Shown: positions 41,252 to 51,213 of the stretch, in pieces
How the letters are laid out: the number at the start of each line of letters is the position of its first letter
Numbering within the stretch: position 1 is the first letter of the stretch
Source of the DNA: Amaricoccus macauensis_A
GTDB taxonomy: Bacteria > Pseudomonadota > Alphaproteobacteria > Rhodobacterales > Rhodobacteraceae
Length of the DNA: 64,000 nt
NCBI RefSeq assembly: GCF_049800915.1
Contig: NZ_JBNAFY010000002.1
Span: 682,001-746,000, forward strand
Direction of reading: 5' to 3'
The notes under the pieces: generated by a model
The model's input: the letters and a program-made list of their open reading frames with translations, nothing else
Database searches by the model: none
Told to the model about the DNA's origin: nothing
Made by a program: the position numbers and the translations under genes

Positions 41252-41830
41252 ATGACTTGGACGATCCCCAACATTCTGACGCTCGCGCGGCTCGTTGCCG
41301 CGCCCGGAGTGGCTCTTGCCTATGCGGCTTTTCCGCGACCGGCGGCCGATTGGGTCGCTTTGTCGCTCTTCATTCTTGCTGCACTCACGGATTATCTGGA
41401 CGGACGGTTGGCACGTGCTTGGGGCCAGGAAAGCAATTTCGGGCGAATGCTCGATCCGATTGCCGACAAGGCCATGGTGATCATTGCGCTTTCGATGATC
41501 GTCGGGCTATCGGGGATCAACCCCCTCATCCTGATCCCGACTGCATTCATCCTGCTTCGGGAGGTGTTTGTCTCGGGCCTGCGGGAATTTCTCGGCGCCG
41601 ATGCGGGTCGGCTAAAGGTCACGCCCTTGGCAAAGTGGAAGACCACGGTGCAGATGGTGGCGATTCCGGTTCTGTTTCTTGGCGGTGTGCTGCGGCTCGA
41701 GGGGGCGGGGGGCGGAATCGTCCAGGTGTTCGGGATCATCCTGATTTGGGTTGCGGGTGGTCTGACGGTCATGACGGGTTATGACTATCTCCAGAAGGCC
41801 ATACCGTTCCTGAAGGAACCACGGTCGTGA
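41252..41830 (+). CDS. pgsA: CDP-diacylglycerol-glycerol-3-phosphate 3-phosphatidyltransferase
   Basis: A 192-residue inner membrane enzyme that makes phosphatidylglycerol phosphate. The CDP-alcohol phosphotransferase motif D-x2-D-G-x2-A-R-x8-G-x3-D-x3-D is present as DYLDGRLARAWGQ followed by GRMLDPIADK. The N-terminus TIPNILTLARL is typical. There are about five to six membrane spans. The ATG at 41252 is the family start. moaD follows with a GTGA overlap. Confidence 0.95.
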   Translation: MTWTIPNILTLARLVAAPGVALAYAAFPRPAADWVALSLFILAALTDYLDGRLARAWGQESNFGRMLDPIADKAMVIIALSMIVGLSGINPLILIPTAFILLREVFVSGLREFLGADAGRLKVTPLAKWKTTVQMVAIPVLFLGGVLRLEGAGGGIVQVFGIILIWVAGGLTVMTGYDYLQKAIPFLKEPRS

Positions 41831-42078
41831 CGCTCGATGTGCTTTATTTCGCCTGGATCCGAGAGCGCGTCGGGGTGGCGTCCGAGCGGATAGTAACCGA
41901 GGCGGCAACGGCAGCAGACCTCGTAAACGAGCTACGGGCTCGCGATGCTGGCCACGCAGACGCCTTCGAAGACCTTGCTTCGATCCGGGTTGCGTTGGAT
42001 CAGGAGCTTTCGGATTTCGGGGACGCGCTGGACGGCGTTCGCGAAGTGGCGTTCTTTCCGCCGATGACGGGAGGCTGA
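41827..42078 (+). CDS. moaD: Molybdopterin synthase sulfur carrier subunit MoaD
   Basis: An 83-residue ubiquitin-like protein whose C-terminal Gly-Gly (PPMTGG) is thiocarboxylated and donates sulfur to make molybdopterin. The start is a GTG that overlaps the pgsA stop. The stop codon directly precedes the moaE ATG, so both subunits are made together. The pgsA-moaD-moaE order is common in Rhodobacteraceae. Confidence 0.94.
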   Translation: MTLDVLYFAWIRERVGVASERIVTEAATAADLVNELRARDAGHADAFEDLASIRVALDQELSDFGDALDGVREVAFFPPMTGG

Positions 42079-42531
42079 ATGGCGGTTCGTGTTCAGGCTG
42101 AGGATTTTGACTTGGGGGCCGAGCTCGACGCATTGCGGGCAGGGCGGACGGAAATTGGTGCACTGGTAAGCTTCACGGGGTTAGTGCGCGATCATGCAGG
42201 GCCTTCTACTATTTCTAGTATGGAGCTCGAGCACTACCCGGGGATGACCGAAAAAGCCCTGGCGGCGATCGAGGCTGAAGCCTGCGAACGGTGGGAGTTG
42301 CAGGCAAGCCTTATCATACACCGCCACGGCGTACTGGCCCCGGGCGAGCAGATCATGATGGTAGCGACGGCCTCGCGTCACAGACAGGCGGCCTTCGAGG
42401 CGGCCGTTTTTCTCATGGACTACCTGAAGAGCCGAGCGCCCTTCTGGAAGAAGGAAGCAACCGACCAGGGCGCGCAATGGGTCGATGCGCGCGAAACGGA
42501 TGAGGATGCTCTCGCTCGTTGGAAGGTCTAG
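42079..42531 (+). CDS. moaE: Molybdopterin synthase catalytic subunit MoaE
   Basis: A 150-residue catalytic subunit that binds precursor Z and takes sulfur from MoaD. The motifs are IGALVSFTGLVRDH, MELEHYPGMTEKALAAIEAEA, HRHGVLAPGEQIMMV and the Lys-bearing end FLMDYLKSRAPFWKKE. The length fits. msrP, a molybdopterin enzyme, lies 18 kb away in the same window. It ends convergently 36 bp from addA. Confidence 0.96.
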   Translation: MAVRVQAEDFDLGAELDALRAGRTEIGALVSFTGLVRDHAGPSTISSMELEHYPGMTEKALAAIEAEACERWELQASLIIHRHGVLAPGEQIMMVATASRHRQAAFEAAVFLMDYLKSRAPFWKKEATDQGAQWVDARETDEDALARWKV

Positions 42532-42567
42532 CCAGGCCAAACACCCGTTTCAGACTGGCATGGCAAC

Positions 42568-45500
42568 TTAGCCCTCTCCGCACGCAACCCTGGCGCGGGT
42601 AAATGCCTCGTCTGACAGATCAGCTGGTATGACCATCAATTCGGCAGTGCGGGTCCAGAGTATGGCCGTCTCGATACGGCGGTCGCGCCAGACATCATTC
42701 AATGCGGCACGGTATGCGCCAAGCTGGCGCAGGATACCTTCCGGGACTTGCAGCGGATGGGTTGGGGTGATCGCGTTCGACTTGAAATCCACGGCGAGAA
42801 TACGATCGCTCTCGATTACGAGACGGTCGATACGGCCTTGCAGGCGGAGTGTGCCGCTCGGATCGAGAGGCGCGGAAATCTCCGCTTCCGCGAGGGAGCC
42901 AGGGCCAAAGAGGAAAGCGAGTTCCGGAGCATCCAGGATTCGTGCGGCTTCCTCCAGAACCTCGGCTTGGGCTGATGTGCCAATTGGAAGCACGTCACGA
43001 ACAAGCTTAGGCCAATCGGATCTGGGTTCTTGCTGTCCTCGCTCCAGCAGGAGGTGAAGCGCAGTCCCACGAGCAAGACTATCTCTTTCCTTGATGACGC
43101 CTGACTCGGCGGGAAGAGCATGGGCCCCACCAAGCTGGGAGGGGAGTAGAACGGCTGGGCCGCCCATGAGGTCCCTATCCGGCGCGGGCCGGCCGGCCCA
43201 GTCGGGAAGGGAGTGCTTCGCCTCAGGGCGTTCTTCCTTCGGTGTCGAGACCTCGTCAAACCAGTTGTGTGATAGAACGAGAGTTGCCTCTTCGGCTTCA
43301 CTGTCGCCTGGAAGCTGTTCATGCTCCAGCGTTTCCATTGCCCGCCGCGCGAGCGTATACCAGCTCATGCCGTCTTCTTTCGGGGCGGATCCGGCCCCAC
43401 AGATGATCAACCAGCTTTCTGCTCGCGTGAGTGCTACATAGAGAAGGCGCATGTTTTCGGCTCGAGCTCGGGCACGGCGGTGATTCTCGAGTTCGACAAG
43501 GTGGTCGGGCGATCTCTCCGCGGCCATCCGCCAGAAAGCCAGGTCATTTTCGTCTGCAAGGATTTCGGGGGCGTTCCGACCCTCATGCCGGTCGACCGTG
43601 TCTGGCAGGATGACGATGGGTGCTTCCAATCCCTTGGAGCCATGCACCGTCATGACACGAACCTGGTTCGCTCCCTCGTCGCTCCGGCGCTTGATCTTCA
43701 ACTCGTCCCTGTCGATCCAAGCGAGAAACCCGGTGAGGGTGGGTGCCTCGGTGCGCTCATATTCGAGCGCCTGATCCAGGAGAGCATCGATCCCGTCTTC
43801 GGCCTCCATGCCGAGCCGCGCGACAAGTTTGCGGCGCCCGTCGTGACGAATGAGGATACGCTGAAGCAACTCGAATGGGCGCAGGAAGTCGGCCTCATCC
43901 AGAAGGTCGGAAATCAGCGCGCGGGACGAATGAAAGGCGGGGAACTCGGCTGCGCGGAGTTCGCGCCAGAGTAGCGATGGCCGGCCATGGGCAAGATCGA
44001 AGAGCTGCTCCTCGGAAATGCCGCCCAGCGGGCTGCGGAGAATGGCGGCGAGGGAAAGGTCATCGCTTGGCGTTGCCGCGACCCGAAGGCACGCCAGAAG
44101 ATCCTTGACCGCAAGTTCTGCACCGATCCGCAGGACGTCGGCCCCAGCCACAGGAACGTCTGCGCGCTTGAGGGCGCGAATGATTGCATGAAACAGTGCG
44201 TTGCGCCTCTGGACGAGGATCATGACGTCGCCTGCCCGAATTGGAACCGGATTGGAGCTGGGCATGACTTTGCCGGTTTGGAGCCAACGTCCGATCGTTC
44301 CAGCAATCCTGTCGGCAAGAAGTTCCACCGGGTCGTCGGGGCTCAATGCGTCTACCGGTGCGTGCCAAGGCGGCTCCTCGGCCTTTTCGGATTTCTCCAG
44401 AAATGGCCAGATTTCCACCCGTCCAGGGCGCGCGGGATCGAAGGGGGCGTGATCCACCGTGTCCTCGAACGCCTCGCCCGCCGGTCCACGAAATACTGCA
44501 TCGACGAGGCTCAGAACCGGGCGGGCGGAACGAAAGGAGTGAATGAGCGCGCAGCGTTGCAACTGCGCTTCCAGCCCCTCCAGCAGGGTTTCGTAGTGCT
44601 GTCGCATTCCACCGAAGGCGCGCGGATCCGCGCCCTGAAAGCTGTAGATTGACTGCTTTTCGTCGCCGACGACAAAGACGGTTCTGTCAATCTCGCGCGC
44701 CCCGAGACCTGCAAAGAACTCGTCCGTAATTGCGCTGACTACCTGCCACTGGTTGGGACTGGTATCCTGTGCTTCATCTACGAGCACATGATCAAGCCCT
44801 CCATCGAGCCGCCAAAGCACCCAGGCCGCATTGGCCGGATCAGATAGGAGAATGCGCGTCTTGTCGATCATGTCATCGAAATCAAGGAGGCCGGGTCCAG
44901 CCTTCCGGGCGTCGAGATCCGCGAGCCAGAGCCTCGCGAATCTGTTGAGTGCGGCAGAGCGATCGAATGCTTGGCGACCGAGCCTGCGCGGGCGCGCCGC
45001 TTCGACCCGCATCATCAAATCGTCAAGATGCTCGCTCAGTTCCACATGGGCGAGCCGAATTGCCTTAGTGGGAAATTTGCCTGCCCTTGCCGAAAAGGGC
45101 TCCTTTGCACCTTTGCCGGTCAGAAGCACCGCTTCCAACGCTTCCAGTCGCTCGATAGGATCCAGCAAGAGGGCGGAGGAAATTGAGGCAGCCGCCTTGC
45201 GGTCATTCGGACCGGAAGCTGCCAGGATTGGAACCAGTGACCCGAGCATCGAAAGGTCTTCTGGACCGACAGCCCGCCCGGCGATGCTTTCAAGCGTTTC
45301 GTCCGGGTCCGCGCCCAGCACGTGGGCGAGTTGTAATGGATCGAAGGGCCCCTGGAATGCCGAACGGTTGCGTGCGATTTCCTGAAGGAGGCTGTCGGGG
45401 TCGTCCCCGGAAAGGAAATTTGCCAGGTCCACGAGGGCAGCGGGATCGCGTTCCGCGATCGCATCCAGAATCTCGGATCGGAGAGCCTTTGCCTGCCGGT

Positions 45501-45954
45501 CTTCGAGCACGGTGAACTGCGGGGCAACACCAGCCTCGAGAGGGAACCGGCGCAACAGGGCCTCGCAGAAGGCGTGGATCGTCTGAATTTTGAGACCGCC
45601 GGGCGTTTCCAGTGCGCGCGCGAATAGTGTGCGGGCACGAGAAAGGCTCGCGGGGTCCAGACCTGTATCTCCAGCCCCGAGCCCCTCAAGCTCAGCACGT
45701 AGCACGTCGTCGTCGAGCATTGCCCAGCGGCCAAGCGTTTGGAAAAGTCTAGTCTGCATTTCCGCCGCTGCGGCCTTGGTATACGTCAGGCACAGGATTT
45801 TCTGTGGCTCAGTGCCTGTCAGCAGAAGGCGCGCGACTCGGTTGGTCAGCACGCGGGTCTTGCCCGAGCCGGCATTTGCTGCGACCCAACTTGAGCGTTC
45901 GGGGGAAGCAGCGGTGATCTGCGCAGCAACGGCGGGTTCTATCCGGTGGCTCAT
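42568..45954 (-). CDS. addA: Double-strand break repair helicase AddA
   Basis: This 1128-residue UvrD-like helicase-nuclease of the alphaproteobacterial AddAB type resects double-strand breaks for RecA. Walker A is ANAGSGKTRVLTNRVA at about residue 25, with LCLTYTKAAAAEM (motif Ia), LVDEAQDTSPNQW (Walker B) and RVMTVHGSKGLEAPIV (motif V/VI region). The C-terminal RecB-type nuclease has ILAVDFKSN. The gene overlaps addB by 4 bp. No trxA follows, unlike many alphaproteobacteria. Confidence 0.95.
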   Translation of the reverse strand: MSHRIEPAVAAQITAASPERSSWVAANAGSGKTRVLTNRVARLLLTGTEPQKILCLTYTKAAAAEMQTRLFQTLGRWAMLDDDVLRAELEGLGAGDTGLDPASLSRARTLFARALETPGGLKIQTIHAFCEALLRRFPLEAGVAPQFTVLEDRQAKALRSEILDAIAERDPAALVDLANFLSGDDPDSLLQEIARNRSAFQGPFDPLQLAHVLGADPDETLESIAGRAVGPEDLSMLGSLVPILAASGPNDRKAAASISSALLLDPIERLEALEAVLLTGKGAKEPFSARAGKFPTKAIRLAHVELSEHLDDLMMRVEAARPRRLGRQAFDRSAALNRFARLWLADLDARKAGPGLLDFDDMIDKTRILLSDPANAAWVLWRLDGGLDHVLVDEAQDTSPNQWQVVSAITDEFFAGLGAREIDRTVFVVGDEKQSIYSFQGADPRAFGGMRQHYETLLEGLEAQLQRCALIHSFRSARPVLSLVDAVFRGPAGEAFEDTVDHAPFDPARPGRVEIWPFLEKSEKAEEPPWHAPVDALSPDDPVELLADRIAGTIGRWLQTGKVMPSSNPVPIRAGDVMILVQRRNALFHAIIRALKRADVPVAGADVLRIGAELAVKDLLACLRVAATPSDDLSLAAILRSPLGGISEEQLFDLAHGRPSLLWRELRAAEFPAFHSSRALISDLLDEADFLRPFELLQRILIRHDGRRKLVARLGMEAEDGIDALLDQALEYERTEAPTLTGFLAWIDRDELKIKRRSDEGANQVRVMTVHGSKGLEAPIVILPDTVDRHEGRNAPEILADENDLAFWRMAAERSPDHLVELENHRRARARAENMRLLYVALTRAESWLIICGAGSAPKEDGMSWYTLARRAMETLEHEQLPGDSEAEEATLVLSHNWFDEVSTPKEERPEAKHSLPDWAGRPAPDRDLMGGPAVLLPSQLGGAHALPAESGVIKERDSLARGTALHLLLERGQQEPRSDWPKLVRDVLPIGTSAQAEVLEEAARILDAPELAFLFGPGSLAEAEISAPLDPSGTLRLQGRIDRLVIESDRILAVDFKSNAITPTHPLQVPEGILRQLGAYRAALNDVWRDRRIETAILWTRTAELMVIPADLSDEAFTRARVACGEG

Positions 45955-48938
45955 GGTTCTTTGTCTTGAGGGTCATCTCCGTCCGACCATTCTCCCTTAC
46001 GGGAGAGATGATCGAATTCGCTCTCATAGGTGAGACGCTCCGGGCGCAGGCGTGCGGTGTAGCCGACCTCAGGGGTCTGGTACGCGGAGATCAGTTCTGA
46101 CAGGCGTTGCCAGGTCTGCGCGACGCTCTCTGGTTCGGTGGAGATCTCAGCCGTCTTTCGGGAATTCAGGCCAATCAGTTGCAGGCGTTCCGGTTTCGAG
46201 GGCGAAAGACCATCAAAACCGCCGATGGATGCAATTGCACCTTCCAAGGGCAATTGCAGATGAAAGGTTGCAATCTGCTTCTGAGAAGGTATCGAACCCG
46301 ATTTGTAGTCGTAGATCGCACAGCCTCCGCTTGGGAGGATATCAACCCGGTCTGCCTTTGCCGTGACGGTGAAGGGAAGCGGCGTGCTTTCAAGCTTACG
46401 CATACCCCGGATTTCCAAGGCTGCGGGCTCGGCGAAGTCACGTCGTCGGGCTTCCTCCTCTATGAACCACTTGGCGGATTTGGCCATCCGTGCCTTCCAG
46501 ATGGCACGGATCGCGGGCCATGGAGCTGCCTCAGCAAGAGCGTCTTCGGCACAGGCGAGAAAGATCTCCAGTGCATCTTGGGGAAGTTCATCCTGAGTGC
46601 GCTCGATAAAAGACTGGAGCGCCGCGTGGACCGCACTGCCTCTTGAGAGCGCATCCGGGGAGCAGCCCGGCGGATCAAGCTGTCTGAGGTTCAAGACCTT
46701 GCGAGCGTAAATTGCATAGGGATCGCGGACGAGGCTCTCGAGTTGGGTCACTGACAACTCGCAAGGCCGGGCGTGCAAGGGAGGACGTGGACAGGGCCGG
46801 CGCGCGGGCGCGATAGTCGTTGCGGGAAGGTCGATCCGAGAGGCTTCAGCAAGAAGTGTACTGCCGCGTGCTTTTGCGGCATCTATCGCACGAGATCCCG
46901 TATCACCAAGGCCGCGGAGAAGGTTCTCGATTCTCAGAAGCCAGCGTGACGGTACAGTTGGAGCTTCGGCATCGCGCGCGGCGCGCACGAGGATCACTTC
47001 TTTCGCACCGATAGCCTGCTGGAAATCATGTGCAGCCAGACCGATCTGTAAATCTGGCAGAGAAAGGCCGATTTCCCGCCTTATGGTTCGGCTCAGCCAT
47101 GGGTCGGCGCCGGGTTGGCTTGGCCAGATTCCTTCATTGAGCCCGCCCAGTATGACGAGGTCGGCCGACTGCACGCGAGCTTCAAGCGTGCCCCAGATCG
47201 ATATGCTTTCATTCGTCACCACAGCTTCTTCGGGTACATCCTGGCGCGACATCTGTGACGCAAGGAGCGCTCGGTACTCTGATGGTTTGACGACGCCATA
47301 GTCGATGGTCTCTTGGGCAATTTCCTCTACGAGAGAAAGGCAGGCTTGCCCCGCGTCCTTCTGCCAAAGCCCATGAGCCTCGCTCATCTCAGGTCCGCCT
47401 GCCAAAGCCTCTGCGGTTCTACGGTGGATGATGGCAAACACTCTGAGCGGCGCTTCGGGGAGGAACTCCATTGGGTGCAAACAGTTTTTTAGCCAAGCAA
47501 CCCATGTTGGAGCATCTGAATGTTCAACTGATTTGGCCGCGAGATCTTTTGACCATTTTGCGAAGCCATCCCAATCCGCATAGGGTGCGCCGCCTCTTAG
47601 ACAGCTCGTTTCAAGCCGGATGACGAGATCCATGTGGCGCCGGCGCCCTCCCGGTACCGAACAGACGAGTGGATGTTTCAATAGGCAAAGCAAAGCCTCG
47701 GCTGAGAGAGGCCCGTGAATACCATCGGCAACAAGGCGAAGGAAGACGCCGGGAGGGGTGAGCGCTAGGGGGCGTCCTGCACTGTCATCCGGTATGAGGC
47801 GCCACCGATCGAGCTCCGAACCGACGCGGCGCGCGAGCGAACGGTCGGGGGTTATCAGCGCGGCTCGCGTGTTTTCTTCCGCCGCACGGCGAAGTGCGTA
47901 GGCCACTACGCGTGCCTCGGAGCGGGGATCCGGCGCGTCGATCCAGGTCAGGCCTTCACAAGCTGTTTCAAGTGTGGGCTTCAAACGGCCGCCCTCGGAT
48001 CGCCATTGATCCGTGACCGGGGCAGGGCGCAATGCCAGCGAAATCAGGTTATTGCGCTCTCTAGACGGAATATCACCGTCAATCCATGGGTGAACGGAGT
48101 TCGGCGCAAGGCCTAGTTCATGGAGAATTTGCGCCAAAGCGCCTTGCGGATGATCTCCGTGTGTTTCCTCGCCTCGCTGCAATCTTTGCCAAACTGATTC
48201 CGGCAGATCGAAATCAAAACCAGGCAGGATAAGCGCTCCCTGAGGCTGTCGGGCGACAAGTTTCATGAAGGCTCGGGTTCCGGCACGTGAACCCGTGGAC
48301 CCGGCTACAAGCAACGGGTCGCGCGGTGCGCAGTTCGACCAACTCTCTTCCAACTTCAGTGTCACTGCACGCAAGCGTGCCTGGCCGTCTCCAGAGGCAA
48401 GATGCTCGCCGAATTCATTCAGAATGCCAAGGAACCGCAAGCTGCGCTGCCAGTGCAACGCGTGCTCGCCGGGATCAACGGTTTCAAAAATCTCTGGCTT
48501 AAGGCCTGCGGCTCCCAGTTCGTCCAGAAGTTCGCTTAGGCTATCGGCCAGATCGAACGCCGCGGTGTCGGCAGCAAGGCCAGGTTGAGCCGAGATGAGC
48601 GCGCCGACAAGGCGGGAAAGATCGAGCTTGCGGCGCAAGGTCGGGATCAGTTCCGGAAGGCCAGAAGCATAGACCGGATCGCGGGACAGATCTGAAATGA
48701 CGTGAAGTCGTGGGAGCAGTCGCGCAGATCCACCCGAAAGTGCATTTCTCAATCCACGTTCTGCCCGGCGTGAATTGACCCAAATCGTGACACGCGCCAT
48801 AGCCTCGGGAGGGTAGGAGGCGAGCCGATCATCCAGTCCTGCAACAAGGCAGCGCAGAAAATCGGCTCCAGGTGCAAGTCCGAATACGCGCGCCCCAGCA
48901 GTGGGCGGGAAAACCTCGAGGTTTGGTGTGGGGGTCAT
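45951..48938 (-). CDS. addB: Double-strand break repair protein AddB
   Basis: The 995-residue partner of AddA. The N-terminal helicase-like part has no intact Walker A, as expected for the alphaproteobacterial AddB. Motifs visible are LVAGSTGSRAGTRAFMKLVA, LVILGGLNEGIWP and, at the C-terminus, a PD-(D/E)XK nuclease with GCAIYDYKSG. The gene overlaps murU by 4 bp upstream and addA by 4 bp downstream. No iron-sulfur cluster cysteines of the Firmicute type are seen. Confidence 0.93.
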   Translation of the reverse strand: MTPTPNLEVFPPTAGARVFGLAPGADFLRCLVAGLDDRLASYPPEAMARVTIWVNSRRAERGLRNALSGGSARLLPRLHVISDLSRDPVYASGLPELIPTLRRKLDLSRLVGALISAQPGLAADTAAFDLADSLSELLDELGAAGLKPEIFETVDPGEHALHWQRSLRFLGILNEFGEHLASGDGQARLRAVTLKLEESWSNCAPRDPLLVAGSTGSRAGTRAFMKLVARQPQGALILPGFDFDLPESVWQRLQRGEETHGDHPQGALAQILHELGLAPNSVHPWIDGDIPSRERNNLISLALRPAPVTDQWRSEGGRLKPTLETACEGLTWIDAPDPRSEARVVAYALRRAAEENTRAALITPDRSLARRVGSELDRWRLIPDDSAGRPLALTPPGVFLRLVADGIHGPLSAEALLCLLKHPLVCSVPGGRRRHMDLVIRLETSCLRGGAPYADWDGFAKWSKDLAAKSVEHSDAPTWVAWLKNCLHPMEFLPEAPLRVFAIIHRRTAEALAGGPEMSEAHGLWQKDAGQACLSLVEEIAQETIDYGVVKPSEYRALLASQMSRQDVPEEAVVTNESISIWGTLEARVQSADLVILGGLNEGIWPSQPGADPWLSRTIRREIGLSLPDLQIGLAAHDFQQAIGAKEVILVRAARDAEAPTVPSRWLLRIENLLRGLGDTGSRAIDAAKARGSTLLAEASRIDLPATTIAPARRPCPRPPLHARPCELSVTQLESLVRDPYAIYARKVLNLRQLDPPGCSPDALSRGSAVHAALQSFIERTQDELPQDALEIFLACAEDALAEAAPWPAIRAIWKARMAKSAKWFIEEEARRRDFAEPAALEIRGMRKLESTPLPFTVTAKADRVDILPSGGCAIYDYKSGSIPSQKQIATFHLQLPLEGAIASIGGFDGLSPSKPERLQLIGLNSRKTAEISTEPESVAQTWQRLSELISAYQTPEVGYTARLRPERLTYESEFDHLSRKGEWSDGDDPQDKEP

Positions 48939-49630
48939 CGCACCGCTTCAGCTTCGGCCAGCGCGATCCCTTCCGGCCGCCCAACATCAATCCAGGTGCC
49001 ATCAAAAACGGCACCTGACACACGTCCCCTGGCAAGCATCTGATCCCAAACCGTGTTAAGCGAGAAGGAACGCGGAGGGAGTTCCTGCAAGATGTCGAGT
49101 TTGAGGATCTGGCAACCAGAATAGACAAATGGGGCAAAGGCAGCGTCGCCACGGCGAGATACTCGATCAAAAGGATCAAGAAAGAAATCGCCTCTTCCCG
49201 CGTGACCTACGGCCTTGCCGCGCGGAACAAGGCAAAGAAGGGCATCCATCCGGCGGGCATCCCAAGCCTCCGCGAGCTTCCGCATGGGATTTTCGCCGTT
49301 CCAGACCATATCGGCATTCAGCGTGTAAGCGACTTGCGTGTCGAGGAGAGGCAGGGCTTTCGTGAGTCCGCCTCCGGTTTCCAGCAGCTCGGGCTCGTGT
49401 GAGATCAGGCATTCCGGCGCGTGCGCCTCGAGCCAGGCGTGCATTTGCGCCGCATGAGCATGGGTATTAACGACAATGCGATCGACGTCGGCACCTCGAG
49501 CGATATTCAGTGCGTGCGCAATCAACGGCTTCCCGGCAACTTCGATCAGAGGTTTGGGCCGAGAACGTGTCAGTTCCCCCATCCGTGTTCCGAGCCCCGC
49601 CGCGAAGATCATAGTGGCGATGGGTTTCAT
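48935..49630 (-). CDS. murU: N-acetylmuramate alpha-1-phosphate uridylyltransferase
   Basis: A 231-residue nucleotidyltransferase that forms UDP-MurNAc from MurNAc-1-phosphate in the peptidoglycan recycling bypass described in Pseudomonas. The signature FAAGLGTRMGELTRSRPKPLIEVAGKPLI is that of sugar-nucleotide pyrophosphorylases. The adjacent amgK supports MurU over mannose-1-phosphate guanylyltransferase. It overlaps both neighbours by 4 bp. The pathway bypasses MurA, the target of fosfomycin. Confidence 0.88.
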   Translation of the reverse strand: MKPIATMIFAAGLGTRMGELTRSRPKPLIEVAGKPLIAHALNIARGADVDRIVVNTHAHAAQMHAWLEAHAPECLISHEPELLETGGGLTKALPLLDTQVAYTLNADMVWNGENPMRKLAEAWDARRMDALLCLVPRGKAVGHAGRGDFFLDPFDRVSRRGDAAFAPFVYSGCQILKLDILQELPPRSFSLNTVWDQMLARGRVSGAVFDGTWIDVGRPEGIALAEAEAVR

Positions 49631-50637
49631 GGCTGGCTTTCCGCAAGTCTAGAAATGAGCTTGGCTTCTGGGGGCGGAAGTATCTGCACTACAGTATTGC
49701 GCAAGGTATCAAGGCCGGGGTGGCTCAGGTCGGACTGAAGGTAGCGCCACACCCTAGGAAGATAGCTGAGATAGCGCGGCTTGCCGTCTCGTTTGCTGAG
49801 GCGTGCAAACAGCCCGAGTATCTTCAGATTGCGTTGGGCAGACAGCAGGTGTGCAGCATAGTCAAAGCAGTCCGGATCAAGATCGGTTTGCGCAAGATAG
49901 CGTCGTGTCATGGTGGCCCATAGCTGCGGCGCGACCTCTCGGCGGGCGTCTTCAAGCAATGACACCACGTCATAGGCCGGATGGCCGGACAGCATATCCT
50001 GATAGTCGAGGAGGCCAACGCGCTTACGCCCCGTGCGATGTGGAAGCCATACAAGGTTTTCGGAGTGATAGTCGCGATAGACAGCAACGCTCTCCTCGAA
50101 AGAAAGCTGATTGATCGCATCGGTAAGGCTGATTTCAAAAAATTCGACCAGTTCGGCTGATGCAGGTTCCGGGAGATACCATTCTAGCGGTAGCTTTGCT
50201 TCGCGTAGCAGTGTTCTCAGGTCATAAGGTGGCGCAGACCAGCCTGCTGCAGATCTGGTTGGCAGGAGCGAATGCAGTTCCGCGAGGACGTCAATTGCAG
50301 CTTCGTACAGAGGTGTTTCAAGTGCCGGGTCATTTTCGCACAGTCGAAATATAAGATCGTCGCCAAGATCCTCGAGAAGGCAAAGCCCGCGTTCGTTGTC
50401 GACGGCCAGAATCTCGGGAGCACTGAAGCCGTTCCTTCTAAGCAAGTCGGTGACCGTAAGAAAACTTCTCAGCATGTCCGAATTGCCGTTGGGCAACATC
50501 ATGAGAATTGCATCATGTTTCGGACCCCTCAAGCGTTCGTATCTGCGGGCGGAGGCATCACCGCTCAGAGGAAATCGGGTTGTGGCTTGCCAACCATAAG
50601 CGCTAAGGAAATCATCTACCGGGCTGTCCGACCTCAC
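49627..50637 (-). CDS. amgK: Anomeric N-acetylmuramate/N-acetylglucosamine kinase
   Basis: A 336-residue aminoglycoside phosphotransferase-fold kinase that phosphorylates C1 of MurNAc (and GlcNAc), giving the substrate of MurU. The kinase motifs are SGDASARRYERL, the catalytic loop VAVYRDYHSENLVWLP (in place of the usual HGDxxxxN) and the metal-binding VGLLDYQDMLSGHPAYDVVSL. The gene overlaps tsaE and murU by 4 bp each. The same tsaE-amgK-murU order is widespread in proteobacteria. Confidence 0.9.
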   Translation of the reverse strand: MRSDSPVDDFLSAYGWQATTRFPLSGDASARRYERLRGPKHDAILMMLPNGNSDMLRSFLTVTDLLRRNGFSAPEILAVDNERGLCLLEDLGDDLIFRLCENDPALETPLYEAAIDVLAELHSLLPTRSAAGWSAPPYDLRTLLREAKLPLEWYLPEPASAELVEFFEISLTDAINQLSFEESVAVYRDYHSENLVWLPHRTGRKRVGLLDYQDMLSGHPAYDVVSLLEDARREVAPQLWATMTRRYLAQTDLDPDCFDYAAHLLSAQRNLKILGLFARLSKRDGKPRYLSYLPRVWRYLQSDLSHPGLDTLRNTVVQILPPPEAKLISRLAESQP

Positions 50638-51122
50638 TCTTGACCCTCCATCCGGTCAACAATCTCGTCTAGCCAATCCCAGTCATTTCCCAGCGCCGAT
50701 AGACGAATGCGCCGACTGCTTTCAGTATTGCTGTCAAAATCCAGTTCAATCCGCAGCATACGCCTCGGAGCATCGTTGCCCAGCCTGTCAATCCATTCAA
50801 CCAAAACGATACTGGATTCGAACGCCTCTTCGATGCCCAACTCGATGATCTCGCCAGCGTCCGCCAACCTGTAGAGGTCCACATGCCACAACTCTGCGTT
50901 CTCGAGGTCATAAGTTTGGACAAGGGTAAAACTTGGCGAGGGAATGTCGTCCTCGAGCCCTAGTGCGGCAAGCCTCGCCGAGATCAAAGCGCGGGCGAAA
51001 TGACTCTTTCCGGCGCCCAGATCCCCGACAAGGCCGACGACATCTCGAGGCATGAGATGAGGCGCGATCGAGGCTGCGAGCGCTGCAGTCCGTTCCGGGC
51101 TGTCGGTGGTAATCTCACGCAT
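50634..51122 (-). CDS. tsaE: tRNA t6A biosynthesis ATPase TsaE
   Basis: A 162-residue P-loop ATPase needed with TsaB, TsaC and TsaD to form threonylcarbamoyl-adenosine at tRNA position 37. The Walker A is VGDLGAGKSHFARALI, followed by SPSFTLVQTY, HVDLYRL and VLVEWIDRLG. I begin at the ATG at 51122 (MREITTDSPERTAAL), which has GGAG about 10 nt before it; the frame is open further upstream but not homologue-like. It overlaps amgK by 4 bp and follows divL after 91 bp. Confidence 0.93.
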   Translation of the reverse strand: MREITTDSPERTAALAASIAPHLMPRDVVGLVGDLGAGKSHFARALISARLAALGLEDDIPSPSFTLVQTYDLENAELWHVDLYRLADAGEIIELGIEEAFESSIVLVEWIDRLGNDAPRRMLRIELDFDSNTESSRRIRLSALGNDWDWLDEIVDRMEGQE

Positions 51123-51213
51123 GAATTCTGGCTCCAGAGCCTGAGGGCGGAGCTCGTTTGTAGACGGTAGAACACCGGGATCAAGGCTTGATCCCTCGCG
51201 TGTAGTGAATCTC